Assembly (NCBI RefSeq): GCF_045062745.1
Contig: NZ_JBJGED010000002.1
Coordinates: 186,001-250,000 of the forward strand
Origin: Paenibacillus_AA sp045062745
GTDB lineage: Bacteria > Bacillota > Bacilli > Paenibacillales > NBRC-103111
Direction of reading: 5' to 3'
DNA length: 64,000 nt
Part shown: positions 17,065 to 26,180 of the stretch, one piece after another
Position numbering within the stretch: the first letter of the stretch is position 1
How the letters are laid out: each line of letters opens with the position of its first letter
Translations under genes and position numbers: made by a program
The notes under the pieces: model-generated
Database searches by the model: none
Told to the model about the DNA's origin: nothing
Seen by the model: the letters and a program-made list of their open reading frames with translations, nothing else

Positions 17065-18911
17065 GCGCGGTTCTCCTCTCCAATCTGCAGGGCGGGCGGC
17101 TTCTTGTTGTATAGATTCAGCTGAGCGACGCATCGTTCGAGCGGCAGGACGACCGTGGTCTTCGTGCCCTCCCCTTCCTTGCTCTCGATCGTCAAGTTAG
17201 CCTCTGGGCCATACAGCATCTTCAGCCGGGACATCACGTTGCGCAGCGCATACAGATCCTGCACCGACTCGCTGGCGAACGACATCTCGAGCTCGCCGTC
17301 CCCGGAGATGCGCTCCAGCTCCTCTTGAACGTACGCAACCCGATCAGCGGGCATCCCGATGCCGTTGTCTTCGACGGTCAGCTCCAGCAGATCTCCCTCC
17401 AGGCGGCTCGAGATGACCAGCAGCCCGTCCTTCGGTTTTTGCTCCAGCCCGTGCAATATTGCATTCTCGACGAGCGGCTGCAGCAGCAGCTTCAGAATCG
17501 GCACTTGCTTCGTCTCCTCCTGCACTTCATAGCGGACGGAGAATTTGTCCAGGAAGCGGAGCTGCTGCACCCGTACATAGTAGTGCAAGTGGGCGACCGT
17601 CTCCTCAACGGTGAACGTGTCCCGCCCTTTGTTCAGGCTCAGCCGGAAAAACTTCGACAAATTCAGCACCATCTCGCTGATCTCGTCCGCTTCGTAGTTT
17701 TTGGCCGCCCAGTAAATCGAATCTAGGGTATTGTACAAAAAGTGCGGGTTAATCTGCGACTGGAGAAACTTCAGCTCCGTATCGGTCAAGCGCAGCCGCT
17801 GTTCGTAAAAGTTCTCGATCAGGTGCTTCTGGTCCGTCACCATCTGGTTGAACGCCTTCGTCAGGTAGCCGAATTCGTCCTTCCGTTTATTCTCGATCTG
17901 AATGTTGAACTTGCCGCTGCCTACGCCCCGCATCCCATGATAGAGCCGCTGCACGGGGGACGCGATCCCGCTGTAGACGATCCAGGAAATGCCGAACGCG
18001 AGCAGAACGCTGATCAGGATGATCAAGTACGTGTAGAACCGGATCGGGTTCGTCCCGGCGTACAGCTCCTCCATCGGCTGCAGCATGACGAGGGACCATT
18101 TGTAATAGCGGGAATCGCTCTTCACCGAGAAATAATCCGGATCCAATTCGTGCACCGTGAGCGGATTCGGAGTCGCACTTCCCGTGCCGGTGACGAGCTC
18201 CTCCTTGTTCGTGTACAGATAGATTTGCGCTTGCGGCGACGGCAAGAGCGAGCGGATCAAGTTCAACAGCTTGTTCCGGTCGATCGTCACGATCAGAAGG
18301 TCCGGCTGCCGGTCCAGGTTGTTGATGCCCGTTGCACGGATAAGAGAGATACTGTCCGTACCGAGAATATTCCCGGCGGTCAGCTTCCCGATACCGGTCG
18401 CTTCCTCGGGCAAGCTGAAGGTGATGCCGGAGCCGTTATCGATCGCCAGCTTGCGCAGCCACGCGAGCTGATCCGGATCCATAATATGCTTAACCCCGTT
18501 AATCGACGAGACGAGTGTCTGCGAACGCGCATGGTAGATAGACATTTGGGACACCATGTGGTTGATCGACGTTACGTTCGTGAACTGCTTCAGGATATCC
18601 ACGAAGTTCATGACCGCCTGCGGCGTCAGGATCGTTCCGATCTGCTCGGACAGCTTGAGAATATTCGGATCGGTCGCGACCAGCGTTGAGATCTCCACTA
18701 CATTTTGCAGCGTCAGATCGATATAATCCATGGAAGAGTTCAGGCCCGCCTTCGTCCGTTCCGCCGTCTGCTCCAGGAGCACGTCCCGGGAGCGGACGTT
18801 CGAGAACAGGCTGATGGCGACGAGCGGCAGTAAAATAAACAAGAAGTACAACGTAAGCCGGACTTGAATTTTTTGCGTATATTGCCGGTAAATCCAAGCG
18901 AATACATTCAT
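17061..18911 (-). CDS. Sensor histidine kinase (YesM-like)
   Basis: A 616-residue membrane sensor. Membrane segment 1 is about residues 18-38, an extracytoplasmic sensing domain follows to about 290, and segment 2 is about 292-315. A HAMP linker follows, then the His_kinase domain with phospho-acceptor H390 in QSQINPHFLYNTLDS and the ATPase N box and G box (LLQPLVENAILHG, DNGIGMP). It starts at ATG 18911 just after the binding-protein gene, consistent with sensing a sugar with help from that lipoprotein. Confidence 0.92.
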   Translation of the reverse strand: MNVFAWIYRQYTQKIQVRLTLYFLFILLPLVAISLFSNVRSRDVLLEQTAERTKAGLNSSMDYIDLTLQNVVEISTLVATDPNILKLSEQIGTILTPQAVMNFVDILKQFTNVTSINHMVSQMSIYHARSQTLVSSINGVKHIMDPDQLAWLRKLAIDNGSGITFSLPEEATGIGKLTAGNILGTDSISLIRATGINNLDRQPDLLIVTIDRNKLLNLIRSLLPSPQAQIYLYTNKEELVTGTGSATPNPLTVHELDPDYFSVKSDSRYYKWSLVMLQPMEELYAGTNPIRFYTYLIILISVLLAFGISWIVYSGIASPVQRLYHGMRGVGSGKFNIQIENKRKDEFGYLTKAFNQMVTDQKHLIENFYEQRLRLTDTELKFLQSQINPHFLYNTLDSIYWAAKNYEADEISEMVLNLSKFFRLSLNKGRDTFTVEETVAHLHYYVRVQQLRFLDKFSVRYEVQEETKQVPILKLLLQPLVENAILHGLEQKPKDGLLVISSRLEGDLLELTVEDNGIGMPADRVAYVQEELERISGDGELEMSFASESVQDLYALRNVMSRLKMLYGPEANLTIESKEGEGTKTTVVLPLERCVAQLNLYNKKPPALQIGEENRA

Positions 18912-18938
18912 AGGCCTTCCGAATCCTTTCCTGCGGGA

Positions 18939-20450
18939 CTACTTCTTCGCAGCGCGAAACCACTCATTGACTTCCCGCGTCATCTCGTCCCCGCCCTCTT
19001 GCTTCCACCGCTCGACATATCGGTCGAATTCATCCAGAGGTTCGGTGCCCACGATGATCTTGGTGAACACGTCCTGCAGAGAGGTCAGCTTCGCCTTGTA
19101 TTTCTCCATCGCCGGAGTGGGGAGTCCGACGAATTGATTCTTGATGAGATTTTGCTCGATCAACTGCTGGTTCTCGTACAGATGGAAATCTCCCAGCGAA
19201 TCGAGCCGGACTTTGATCAGATCGGGACGGCCCACCTCGACTAGCGAGTGATAGATACCCCGGTATTGATGCTTGTTATGCTCGGCGAAATTGGTGACGA
19301 TTTTCCCGTTCTGCCAGGACCAGATCTCATTCTCGAAGCCCAGCTTCAAATTGCTGTACCCGTCGCCCGCTATGAAATTTAACATGCGGATGACCGCTTC
19401 CGGATTTTTGCTTCCGACCGGGATGACTTCATACTCCCTTACGGGCGGGGAATCGTATACGCCCTTCTCACCATTAGGGCCTGTCGGATATTCGAGCGGA
19501 ATCCACTCCGCATTCGGATCGAGGTCCTTGTTGAGTGCGATCGGTCCGCGCGTATCGTACCACGTGGCGGAATAGATCCCGACTTTGCCGGACTTCACCT
19601 TCTCCTCCAGATTGCGCGTCTTGTTCAGCGGGAATTCCGGATCGAGCAGCCCTTCGCTGTACAGCCGGGACAGGAAGCCGAGCGCCCCCTTCGTCTGCGG
19701 AAGAATATTCGTGTTGACCAGCTTCCCGTTCTGCTCGGTCCATTGGTTCAACTGAACGCCGAATGCGCCGAAGAACGGTGCGGAGCGACCGAGGTATTCC
19801 GTCATGAGCAGCCCGATCGTATCGTCCTTGCCGTTGCCGTCGGGATCCCGCTCCTTGAACGCCTTGATCACGGTGTAGTACTCGTCCAGCGTCTTCGGCG
19901 GCTTCAGTCCCAGCCGGTCGAGCCAGTCTTTGCGCGCGTACATGAGCTCGACGCCCTTCACCTCATTCACGCTGGGGATGGCATAGATTTTGCCGTTGAA
20001 CGTCACCTTGTCCCAAGCTTCCTTGGGCATTTGCGCCTTGATATCCGGTCCGTATTTATCGAGCAGGTCGTCGAGCGGCAGAAGCGCATTTTGATTCACG
20101 TAGCTCGCGACCCAGACATCGTCGAACACATTCAGCATATCCGGCTTGTTGTCCATCGACATGAACAGGTTCAGCTTCTCCTTATACCCTTCGAGCGGCG
20201 GGAGGATGACGTTCACGTTCGTGTTCGTATTGTTCTCGATGTAGTCCAAGTAGGGGTTGTTGTTCTCGTCCAGCCCGGGCGGAAAACCAAGCCCAAGACT
20301 ATTGACCACGATCGTGATCGGGTCCTTGCTCGCGCTCGCTCCGCCGGCCTTCGAATACGGCCATAAGTCCCGGAACGAGCAAGCGGTGACTACGGCTACG
20401 CAGGAGATGCCAACAACGGCAAGCGGCAGTACGAATTTTCGTCGTTTCAC
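18939..20450 (-). CDS. Extracellular solute-binding lipoprotein, sensor-associated
   Basis: A 503-residue family 1 binding protein. The signal ends in the lipobox VTAC (residues 21-24). It starts at GTG 20450 with GAGAGGG upstream. It is the first gene of a four-gene operon (binding protein, kinase, response regulator, flavoprotein-like lipoprotein) and has no permease of its own. It may either feed the permeases at 11787-13694 or act as a co-sensor for the kinase; both are inference. A CcpA-type site lies just before the start. Confidence 0.88.
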   Translation of the reverse strand: MKRRKFVLPLAVVGISCVAVVTACSFRDLWPYSKAGGASASKDPITIVVNSLGLGFPPGLDENNNPYLDYIENNTNTNVNVILPPLEGYKEKLNLFMSMDNKPDMLNVFDDVWVASYVNQNALLPLDDLLDKYGPDIKAQMPKEAWDKVTFNGKIYAIPSVNEVKGVELMYARKDWLDRLGLKPPKTLDEYYTVIKAFKERDPDGNGKDDTIGLLMTEYLGRSAPFFGAFGVQLNQWTEQNGKLVNTNILPQTKGALGFLSRLYSEGLLDPEFPLNKTRNLEEKVKSGKVGIYSATWYDTRGPIALNKDLDPNAEWIPLEYPTGPNGEKGVYDSPPVREYEVIPVGSKNPEAVIRMLNFIAGDGYSNLKLGFENEIWSWQNGKIVTNFAEHNKHQYRGIYHSLVEVGRPDLIKVRLDSLGDFHLYENQQLIEQNLIKNQFVGLPTPAMEKYKAKLTSLQDVFTKIIVGTEPLDEFDRYVERWKQEGGDEMTREVNEWFRAAKK

Positions 20451-20470
20451 AATGCATTCGACCCTCTCTC

Positions 20471-20486
20471 TGGCAAACGCTTACAG
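20471..20486 (-). promoter_or_regulatory. cre site (CcpA) ahead of the sensing operon
   Basis: Read on the minus strand, CTGTAAGCGTTTGCCA fits the cre pattern TGNAANCGNWNNC fully. It ends 21 bases before the GTG start at 20450, a position that would block transcription, so repression by preferred sugars is likely. Confidence 0.6.
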
Positions 20487-20595
20487 GGCGCACGAACCGG
20501 CCCCAAAAGTTTGCTAGTATTGTATCATCTCCCCTCACAAAAAGGAAGAATACCCGTTCGCGTTTCCAGTGGAACCCTAATCATGCCAAGAGAAA

Positions 20596-20646
20596 CCCCA
20601 CAAAGTGACGTGGGTCTTCGGAGCTTATTCCGATTACTTTGCGGGG
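20596..20646. repeat. Nested palindromic element
   Basis: The outer arms CCCCACAAAGT and ACTTTGCGGGG match at ten of eleven positions; the inner arms TCGGA and TCCGA enclose a six-base loop. The whole can fold into a branched hairpin. It is not followed by a T tract, so it is not a standard terminator. It may be a dispersed intergenic repeat or an RNA structure; I see no second copy in this window. Confidence 0.4.
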
Positions 20647-20770
20647 ACCCCGGGGATAAAAAAGGAGTGTCGCAAAACCGGACGCTTATCTCGCCTGGCT
20701 CTCTTGGTTCCGGTATACTAGACAGAAGGACCATGAAAGAATAAACGTAATTGAGGGAGTGGGAATCGAA

Positions 20771-21781
20771 ATGCTAAGAATACCATTCGAGGAGCTGCGC
20801 TCGCGGTTGGAGCGGATCTTGCTCCAGCATGGATTCACGGCCGACCGGGCGGCGGCGTGCGCGCGAATGTTCGCGGAGACGAGCCGGGACGGGGTGTATT
20901 CGCACGGCTTGAACCGGTTTCCCGTGTTCGTCAGCCTCATACAGAGCGGCATCGTGCGCCCCGATGCGGAGCCGGAGCTCGTGGACGCGATGGGCCCGAT
21001 CGAGCGCTGGGACGGCCGGCTCGGCCCGGGCAATCTGAACGCGACGTTCGCCATGGGGCGGGCGATCACGCTTGCGAAGCAGCACGGTCTCGGCCTCGTG
21101 GCGCTGCGCAACACGAATCATTGGATGCGCGCCGGGTCGTACGGCTGGCAAGCGGCGGAAGCCGGCTGCATCGGCATCTGCTGGACGAATACGATGCCGA
21201 ACATGCCGGCCTGGGGCGGGCGGGACAGCAAGCTCGGCAACAACCCGCTCGTGCTCTCCGTGCCGAGAGAACGAGGGCCGATTGTGCTGGACATCGCGAT
21301 GTCGCAGTATTCGTACGGCAAGCTGCATACATACATCCTGAACGAGGAGCAGCTGCCCTTCGACGGCGGATACGACGAGGACGGCCGGCTCACCCGCGAT
21401 CCGGCGGCGATCACGAAGTCGCGGCGGCCGCTGCCGATCGGATATTGGAAGGGCTCGGGGCTGTCGCTGATGCTCGACCTGATCGCCGTGCTCCTAAGCG
21501 GAGGGCTATCCACGATGGAAGTGGGCCGGCTGCCCAATGCCAAAGAGTACGCCCTCTCGCAAGTGTTCCTCGCGATCGACTGCGGGCGGCTGCCGGATCG
21601 CGGCGAGCTGCAGGCCCGCGTGGAGGCGATCCTGGACGACCTGCACCAGAGCTTGCCGGTAGACGAATCGAGCGGCCGAGTGCGTTATCCGGGCGAGGGC
21701 GTGCTGAAGACGCGGGCCGCCAATCTCGAACACGGCATCCCGGTCGACGAGAGCATCTGGAAGCAAGTACTCGACATGTAA
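20771..21781 (+). CDS. dlgD: 3-dehydro-L-gulonate 2-dehydrogenase homologue
   Basis: A 336-residue member of the Ldh/malate dehydrogenase II family. Long stretches correspond to Escherichia coli DlgD (YiaK): DGVYSHGLNRFP, ALRNTNHWMRAGSYGWQAAE, GICWTNT, DIAMSQYSYGKL and LPIGYWKGSG. DlgD reduces 2,3-diketo-L-gulonate with NAD(P)H in ascorbate and dehydro-sugar catabolism. I start it at ATG 20771, matching the E. coli N-terminus; GTG 20759 overlaps the ribosome site. It stands alone between two terminated units, so its pathway partners are not in this window. Confidence 0.85.
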   Translation: MLRIPFEELRSRLERILLQHGFTADRAAACARMFAETSRDGVYSHGLNRFPVFVSLIQSGIVRPDAEPELVDAMGPIERWDGRLGPGNLNATFAMGRAITLAKQHGLGLVALRNTNHWMRAGSYGWQAAEAGCIGICWTNTMPNMPAWGGRDSKLGNNPLVLSVPRERGPIVLDIAMSQYSYGKLHTYILNEEQLPFDGGYDEDGRLTRDPAAITKSRRPLPIGYWKGSGLSLMLDLIAVLLSGGLSTMEVGRLPNAKEYALSQVFLAIDCGRLPDRGELQARVEAILDDLHQSLPVDESSGRVRYPGEGVLKTRAANLEHGIPVDESIWKQVLDM

Positions 21782-21806
21782 TAGACGACTGCACAATACA
21801 TCCCCC

Positions 21807-21832
21807 GCCCCGGCTATCGGCCGGGGCTCTTC
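21807..21832 (+). terminator. Rho-independent terminator of dlgD
   Basis: GCCCCGGC-TATC-GGCCGGGGC is a stable stem followed by TCTTCTT, 25 bases past the dlgD stop. Confidence 0.85.
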
Positions 21833-21848
21833 TTCGTTCCCGAATGAT

Positions 21849-21877
21849 GTTTATGAACTAAGCGCCGGGCAATAATA
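21849..21877 (+). promoter_or_regulatory. Candidate SigG promoter of the ger operon
   Basis: GTTTA (21849-21853) and AATAATA (21871-21877) are separated by 17 bases and each differs at one position from the forespore SigG pattern GHATR / CATNHTA. The position, 37 bases before the gerA-type start, fits known germinant-receptor operons. Confidence 0.35.
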
Positions 21878-21914
21878 GATCATGCCGGAGTAGAATACGG
21901 GGAGGGTTGGGAAG

Positions 21915-23474
21915 ATGAAACGGTCTAGCAAGAATACTAACGGAAGCACGGAAGACCATGCCGACGGGAAGCCGTCCGTTCCTTCCGAGCCCTTTTTCGC
22001 CTCCCTTCCCGATAACCTTCAACACTTGAGACAAGTACTCGGCAACAGCTACGATCTCATAATCAGAGAGTTTCGTTTCGGGGCCGAGGGGCGCCTTCAT
22101 GCCGCCATTTGTTATACGGACGGGCTGGTCGATACCGATGCGGTACAGACCCACATTCTGGATACGCTAACGTCGGACCGCGAATCATCCGGGCCTCATA
22201 TATGGCAGGACTTGAGGGACCGCATCTTGGGCGTAAGCAACATTCGGGAAGCGGCGGATTACGGAACGCTGCTGACGGCTCTCTTGTCCGGCGAAGTCAT
22301 CTTCTTGATGGATGGCCAGGCGCAGTGCTTCAGAATCTCGATGAAAGGCTGGGAATCCCGCAGCGTCACGGAGCCCAGTACCGAATCGGTCGTTCGCGGC
22401 CCCAGGGAAGGCTTCACGGAGAACTTAACTACGAATACGGCCATGATCCGGAGGAAAATTAAAGACCCGAATTTATGGCTCGAGCAAAAAGAAATCGGCC
22501 GGGTAACGAAAACGAACGTAGTGGTTATGCACATCCACGGTATAGCAAACGACAAAATCGTGGCCGAAGTGCATAGGCGTCTGGATCTTATCGACATCGA
22601 CAGCATCCTTAGCGGCGGCTACATTGAAGAATTGATTCAAGATGAAACGTATACGCCCTTCCCTACCATCTACAATACCGAACGACCGGATGTGATCGCC
22701 GCCGAGTTGCTGGAGGGGAAGGTTGCCATATTGGTGGATGGAGCGCCATTCGTTCTGGTCGTACCCGCTTTGTTCATCAATTACCTGCACTCGGCCGAAG
22801 ATTACTATCAACGGGCCGATATCAGTTCGCTGATCCGGATCCTGCGGTTTATCGGCATCTTCATCGGACTTCTCGGACCTTCGTTGTACATCGCAATCAC
22901 AACGTTCCATCAGGAGATGCTGCCGACCCAACTGTTGATCAGCCTTGCTGCGCAGCGCGAAGGCATCCCCTTCCCCGCCTTCATCGAAGCGCTCATGATG
23001 GAAGTGACATTCGAGATCCTGCGCGAAGCCGGATTGCGGATGCCTAAAGCGATCGGTCAAGCGGTGTCCATTGTTGGTACGCTCGTCATCGGGTCAGCGG
23101 CGGTTGAAGCGGGCATTGTATCAGCCGGAATGGTCATTGTGGTCTCGATCACAGCCATCTCCAGCTTTGTGGTGCCCGGTGTCGGCATGTCCATCTCGAT
23201 TCGAATGCTGCGTTTCCCGCTCATGGGATTAGCCGCCTCCTTCGGCATATTCGGGATCATCGTAGGCCTCATCGCGCTTGTGCTCCACATGTGCAGCTTG
23301 CGTTCATTCGGCGTGCCCTACATGGCTCCGTTCGCACCTATCGTTTTAGACGATCTGAAGGACACATTGTTTCGGCTGCCGCGATGGGCCTTGGTTACTC
23401 GCCCCAGACTGATCAATCAGCAAAATATTAGACGCTCTCGAACTTCACGCCCCAAGCCGGATTCTCGGGTATGA
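21915..23474 (+). CDS. GerA-family germinant receptor subunit
   Basis: A 519-residue spore germination protein. It has a soluble N-terminal half, with family motifs such as NTERPDVIAAELLEGKVAIL and the FPTIYNTERPD region, and a C-terminal half with about five membrane segments starting near residue 300 (FIGIFIGLLGPSLYIA). It starts at ATG 21915 behind GGGAGGG. GerA subunits form the oligomeric, ion-conducting core of the nutrient receptor in the spore inner membrane. It is the first gene of a complete A-C-D-B operon. Confidence 0.93.
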   Translation: MKRSSKNTNGSTEDHADGKPSVPSEPFFASLPDNLQHLRQVLGNSYDLIIREFRFGAEGRLHAAICYTDGLVDTDAVQTHILDTLTSDRESSGPHIWQDLRDRILGVSNIREAADYGTLLTALLSGEVIFLMDGQAQCFRISMKGWESRSVTEPSTESVVRGPREGFTENLTTNTAMIRRKIKDPNLWLEQKEIGRVTKTNVVVMHIHGIANDKIVAEVHRRLDLIDIDSILSGGYIEELIQDETYTPFPTIYNTERPDVIAAELLEGKVAILVDGAPFVLVVPALFINYLHSAEDYYQRADISSLIRILRFIGIFIGLLGPSLYIAITTFHQEMLPTQLLISLAAQREGIPFPAFIEALMMEVTFEILREAGLRMPKAIGQAVSIVGTLVIGSAAVEAGIVSAGMVIVVSITAISSFVVPGVGMSISIRMLRFPLMGLAASFGIFGIIVGLIALVLHMCSLRSFGVPYMAPFAPIVLDDLKDTLFRLPRWALVTRPRLINQQNIRRSRTSRPKPDSRV

Positions 23475-23538
23475 GTCTCCCGATAAACCTGCAGGCATCT
23501 GAAGTCCGGGTTACACATGTACAGGGAGGATACTCATC

Positions 23539-24735
23539 GTGCGGAAGATCTTGATGCTGCTTATTGCCGTCATCCTGCTCTTGCCGACCACGGGGTGCTG
23601 GAATCGCCGCGAGCTGAACACGCTAGCGATCGCGGTCGGAATTGGCATAGACAAGGCTGGCGACAATTACGAAGTATCCGCACAGGTGGTCAACCCCGGA
23701 GAAGCGGCTGCCCGTAAAGCCACAGGTACCCGCTCCCCGGTCACCCTATACAGGGCAACGGGATCTTCCATTTTTGAAGCGCTGCGCAAAATGACAAAGG
23801 AAAGTCCTCGAAAAATATACCTTTCCCATGTCCGTATTTTGGTGATCGGCGAATCCATGGCAAGAGAGGGCATCGGGGAAGTCATCGACTTCCTGTCGCG
23901 GGATCACGAGTTTCGTACCGATTTTTTCGTCGTCGTGGCGAAAGAAGAAAAAGCGGCGGATTTGTTCACCATTATGACGACGCTGGAGAAACTCCCTTCG
24001 GTCGAGCTGTTCAATTCCCTTGAAATGTCGGAGCGAGTTTGGGCCCCTACAATCGCCGTTACGCTAGACAAGCTCCTTAACGATCTTACCAGCCAAGGGA
24101 AGCACGTCGTTCTAACCGGCGTTCGCGCGACAGGCGACAAAGAAATTGGGAAAACGGAGAAAAACACGGAAAGGATCGAACAAGAGAGCCGACTCAAGTC
24201 GAATGGAATGGCGGTCTTCAACCGGGATAAGCTGATCGGCTGGCTGGATGAAACCGAAAGTAAATCCTATAACTATATTACGAACCATGTAAAAAGTACG
24301 GTCGGACACATCCAATGTCCGGACGGAGGCGATTTATCGCTTGAAGTCCTCCGTACTCATGCGGAAGTCAGCGGGAAGCTCGTTAACGACAAGCCAGTTA
24401 TCGACGTGAAGCTTCGAGTTGAACAGAATGTGGGTGAAGTCAAATGCTCCATCGATCTGACGAAACCGGAGAGCATTCAACAGATTGACACCTTGTCCGA
24501 AGAGAAGATTAAAGGGATGATCGAGTCCACCATCAACAAATTGAAAAAACAATTCAAAGTGGATATTTTCGGATTCGGGGAAGCCTTCCATCGCGCTGAG
24601 CCGAAAGCTTGGAAAACATTGGGGAAAGATTGGGACCGCCAATTCGTAGGTCTCCAGGTGAACGTGAGCGTTAACGTAAAGACGCTGCGTATCGGGACGA
24701 TTACCAATTCCGCTAAGAAAGAGATGAAGAAGTAA
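23539..24735 (+). CDS. GerC-family germinant receptor lipoprotein subunit
   Basis: A 398-residue Ger(x)C lipoprotein. The signal sequence ends at TTGC (cysteine at about residue 21) and is followed by the diagnostic NRRELNTLAIAVGIGID. The start is GTG 23539 behind GGGAGG. The C-terminal domain matches the partial paralogue at 2-883. It sits between GerA and the D-type gene and is anchored on the outer face of the spore inner membrane. Confidence 0.93.
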   Translation: MRKILMLLIAVILLLPTTGCWNRRELNTLAIAVGIGIDKAGDNYEVSAQVVNPGEAAARKATGTRSPVTLYRATGSSIFEALRKMTKESPRKIYLSHVRILVIGESMAREGIGEVIDFLSRDHEFRTDFFVVVAKEEKAADLFTIMTTLEKLPSVELFNSLEMSERVWAPTIAVTLDKLLNDLTSQGKHVVLTGVRATGDKEIGKTEKNTERIEQESRLKSNGMAVFNRDKLIGWLDETESKSYNYITNHVKSTVGHIQCPDGGDLSLEVLRTHAEVSGKLVNDKPVIDVKLRVEQNVGEVKCSIDLTKPESIQQIDTLSEEKIKGMIESTINKLKKQFKVDIFGFGEAFHRAEPKAWKTLGKDWDRQFVGLQVNVSVNVKTLRIGTITNSAKKEMKK

Positions 24736-24749
24736 GGGAAGGATCGAAT

Positions 24750-24980
24750 GTGGGAATAATCGGAGTATTGGCCATCACTATCCTTATTGCGATGCTGGAA
24801 ATCCCTAAACTCTGGAAGAAGCGAATGAAAAACGATATATGGGTATATTCGATTCTTCTTCTCGCCGGAGCTCTTCTCAACGGTGTGATTGTCCTGCATC
24901 TCCCGATGCCGAATCCGCTTGAACTCCTTGCATGGCTGTACAAACCGGTCAGCGATTTCGCAATGAAGCTGTTGTCCTGA
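24750..24980 (+). CDS. Small two-helix membrane protein, D-type germinant receptor subunit
   Basis: A 76-residue protein starting at GTG 24750 behind GGGAAGGA, 14 bases after the GerC stop. It has hydrophobic segments at about residues 1-17 and 28-49, joined by a basic loop (KLWKKRMK). The position between C and B genes, the length and the topology match the small gene at 924-1139 and the known D subunits of Bacillus receptor operons, which modulate germination rates. Function is by analogy. Confidence 0.78.
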   Translation: MGIIGVLAITILIAMLEIPKLWKKRMKNDIWVYSILLLAGALLNGVIVLHLPMPNPLELLAWLYKPVSDFAMKLLS

Positions 24981-25028
24981 TGGATTGCTCCGTCTTGGTT
25001 TTCCATTCTGCGTAAGGAGGGGTCTCAT

Positions 25029-26126
25029 ATGCTGGAGACGGGGAAAATCAGCCTTAGACAATTTACGATCATGGTCTTGTTCGTGACAGTGGGTGAATCC
25101 ATCCTAATCATACCGGGTTTTACCGCGGTGGAAGCCAAACAAGACGCATGGCTGTCCGGCCTTATCGCCATGCCTGTCGGTCTGTTTGCCGTTTACATTT
25201 ACGGTACGGTCGGCAGGCTGTACCCAAGATTGACCCTGATCGAGATGACCAATAAAATCTTGGGGACATGGATAGGAACGATCGTCTCCCTCTTATTTTT
25301 ATTGCTGCCGTTCTACAATATTTCCGGGCTTGTTAGATTGCTGAGCGACTTCATTTCCACTCAAATTATGCCGGAAACTCCTTTTTACGCGATTCATGTC
25401 CTGTTTATCGGGGTAATCGTAATTGCAGCCCGGTTAGGATTGGAACCTACAGCACGTGCCGCGGAAATCTTTCTACCCTGGTTTCTCTTGCTTTTCCTGG
25501 GATTCGTCGTGTTTCTATTCCCGCAAATGGATGTAAAAAAATTGCAGCCGGTATTGGAGGACGGAATTAAGCCGGCACTGCGGGGCTCCATCGCTAACGC
25601 CTCCTTCCCCTACATGGAGCTTGTCAGCTTCATGATGATTTTCCCTTTTGTGAATCGAGCGGATAAGGTACGGAAGCATTTTGTCGTCGGAGCCCTCCTG
25701 GGCGGATTGATTCTCGTCATCACCATCACAGTCAGCCTTCTTGTGCTTGGAGTCGAAACTACAGCCTTGAACTTGTACCCCAGTTATACGCTCGGCCAAA
25801 AAATAAGCATCGGCCGGTTTATTGAACGGGTGGAAGCGATCATGGCCGTCATGTGGATCTTGACGCTGTTTATGAAAGTGACGGTTTATGTCATCATGAT
25901 TCAGCTCATGCTTGGGCAACTGTTTAAGCTGAAGCAGGCTCGAGCTCTGGCTTTGCCGATCGGCTTTTTCGCGATTGGTTCCGGTATAGCCATTGCTCCG
26001 AATATTACGGTTTTTAATCACGTCGCTGCTATGTACTGGCCGTTTTTCTCCGCGTCTTTTGGCGTTGGTCTGCCCGTTTTGCTTTTGATCGTTTATTCGG
26101 TTCGCCGGATGGCGAAGAGTTCTTGA
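25029..26126 (+). CDS. GerB-family germinant receptor permease-like subunit
   Basis: A 365-residue protein with about ten membrane segments, of the spore permease branch of the APC superfamily. It starts at ATG 25029 behind AAGGAGGGG. It carries the N-terminal ISLRQFTIMVLF typical of GerB proteins. It closes the A-C-D-B operon and is followed by a bidirectional terminator. The subunit is expected to bind the germinant. Confidence 0.93.
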   Translation: MLETGKISLRQFTIMVLFVTVGESILIIPGFTAVEAKQDAWLSGLIAMPVGLFAVYIYGTVGRLYPRLTLIEMTNKILGTWIGTIVSLLFLLLPFYNISGLVRLLSDFISTQIMPETPFYAIHVLFIGVIVIAARLGLEPTARAAEIFLPWFLLLFLGFVVFLFPQMDVKKLQPVLEDGIKPALRGSIANASFPYMELVSFMMIFPFVNRADKVRKHFVVGALLGGLILVITITVSLLVLGVETTALNLYPSYTLGQKISIGRFIERVEAIMAVMWILTLFMKVTVYVIMIQLMLGQLFKLKQARALALPIGFFAIGSGIAIAPNITVFNHVAAMYWPFFSASFGVGLPVLLLIVYSVRRMAKSS

Positions 26127-26131
26127 GCAGC

Positions 26132-26174
26132 AAAAAGACTTCACCCCGCACCATAGTGGAGATGAAGTCTTTTC
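26132..26174. terminator. Bidirectional terminator between gerB and the aminotransferase gene
   Basis: AAAAGACTTCA (26133-26143) and TGAAGTCTTTT (26163-26173) form an 11-base stem with A and T runs at both ends. Two converging genes end on either side. Confidence 0.85.
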
Positions 26175-26180
26175 TGTGAC

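Larger units (their letters stand above)
20451..20770. other. Divergent control region between sensing operon and dlgD
   Basis: A 320-base divergent gap. It contains the cre site at 20471-20486, a nested palindrome at 20596-20646, a TATACT -10-like box at 20713-20718 facing dlgD, and GAGGGAG at 20753-20759 as the dlgD ribosome site. No gene is visible. Confidence 0.6.
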
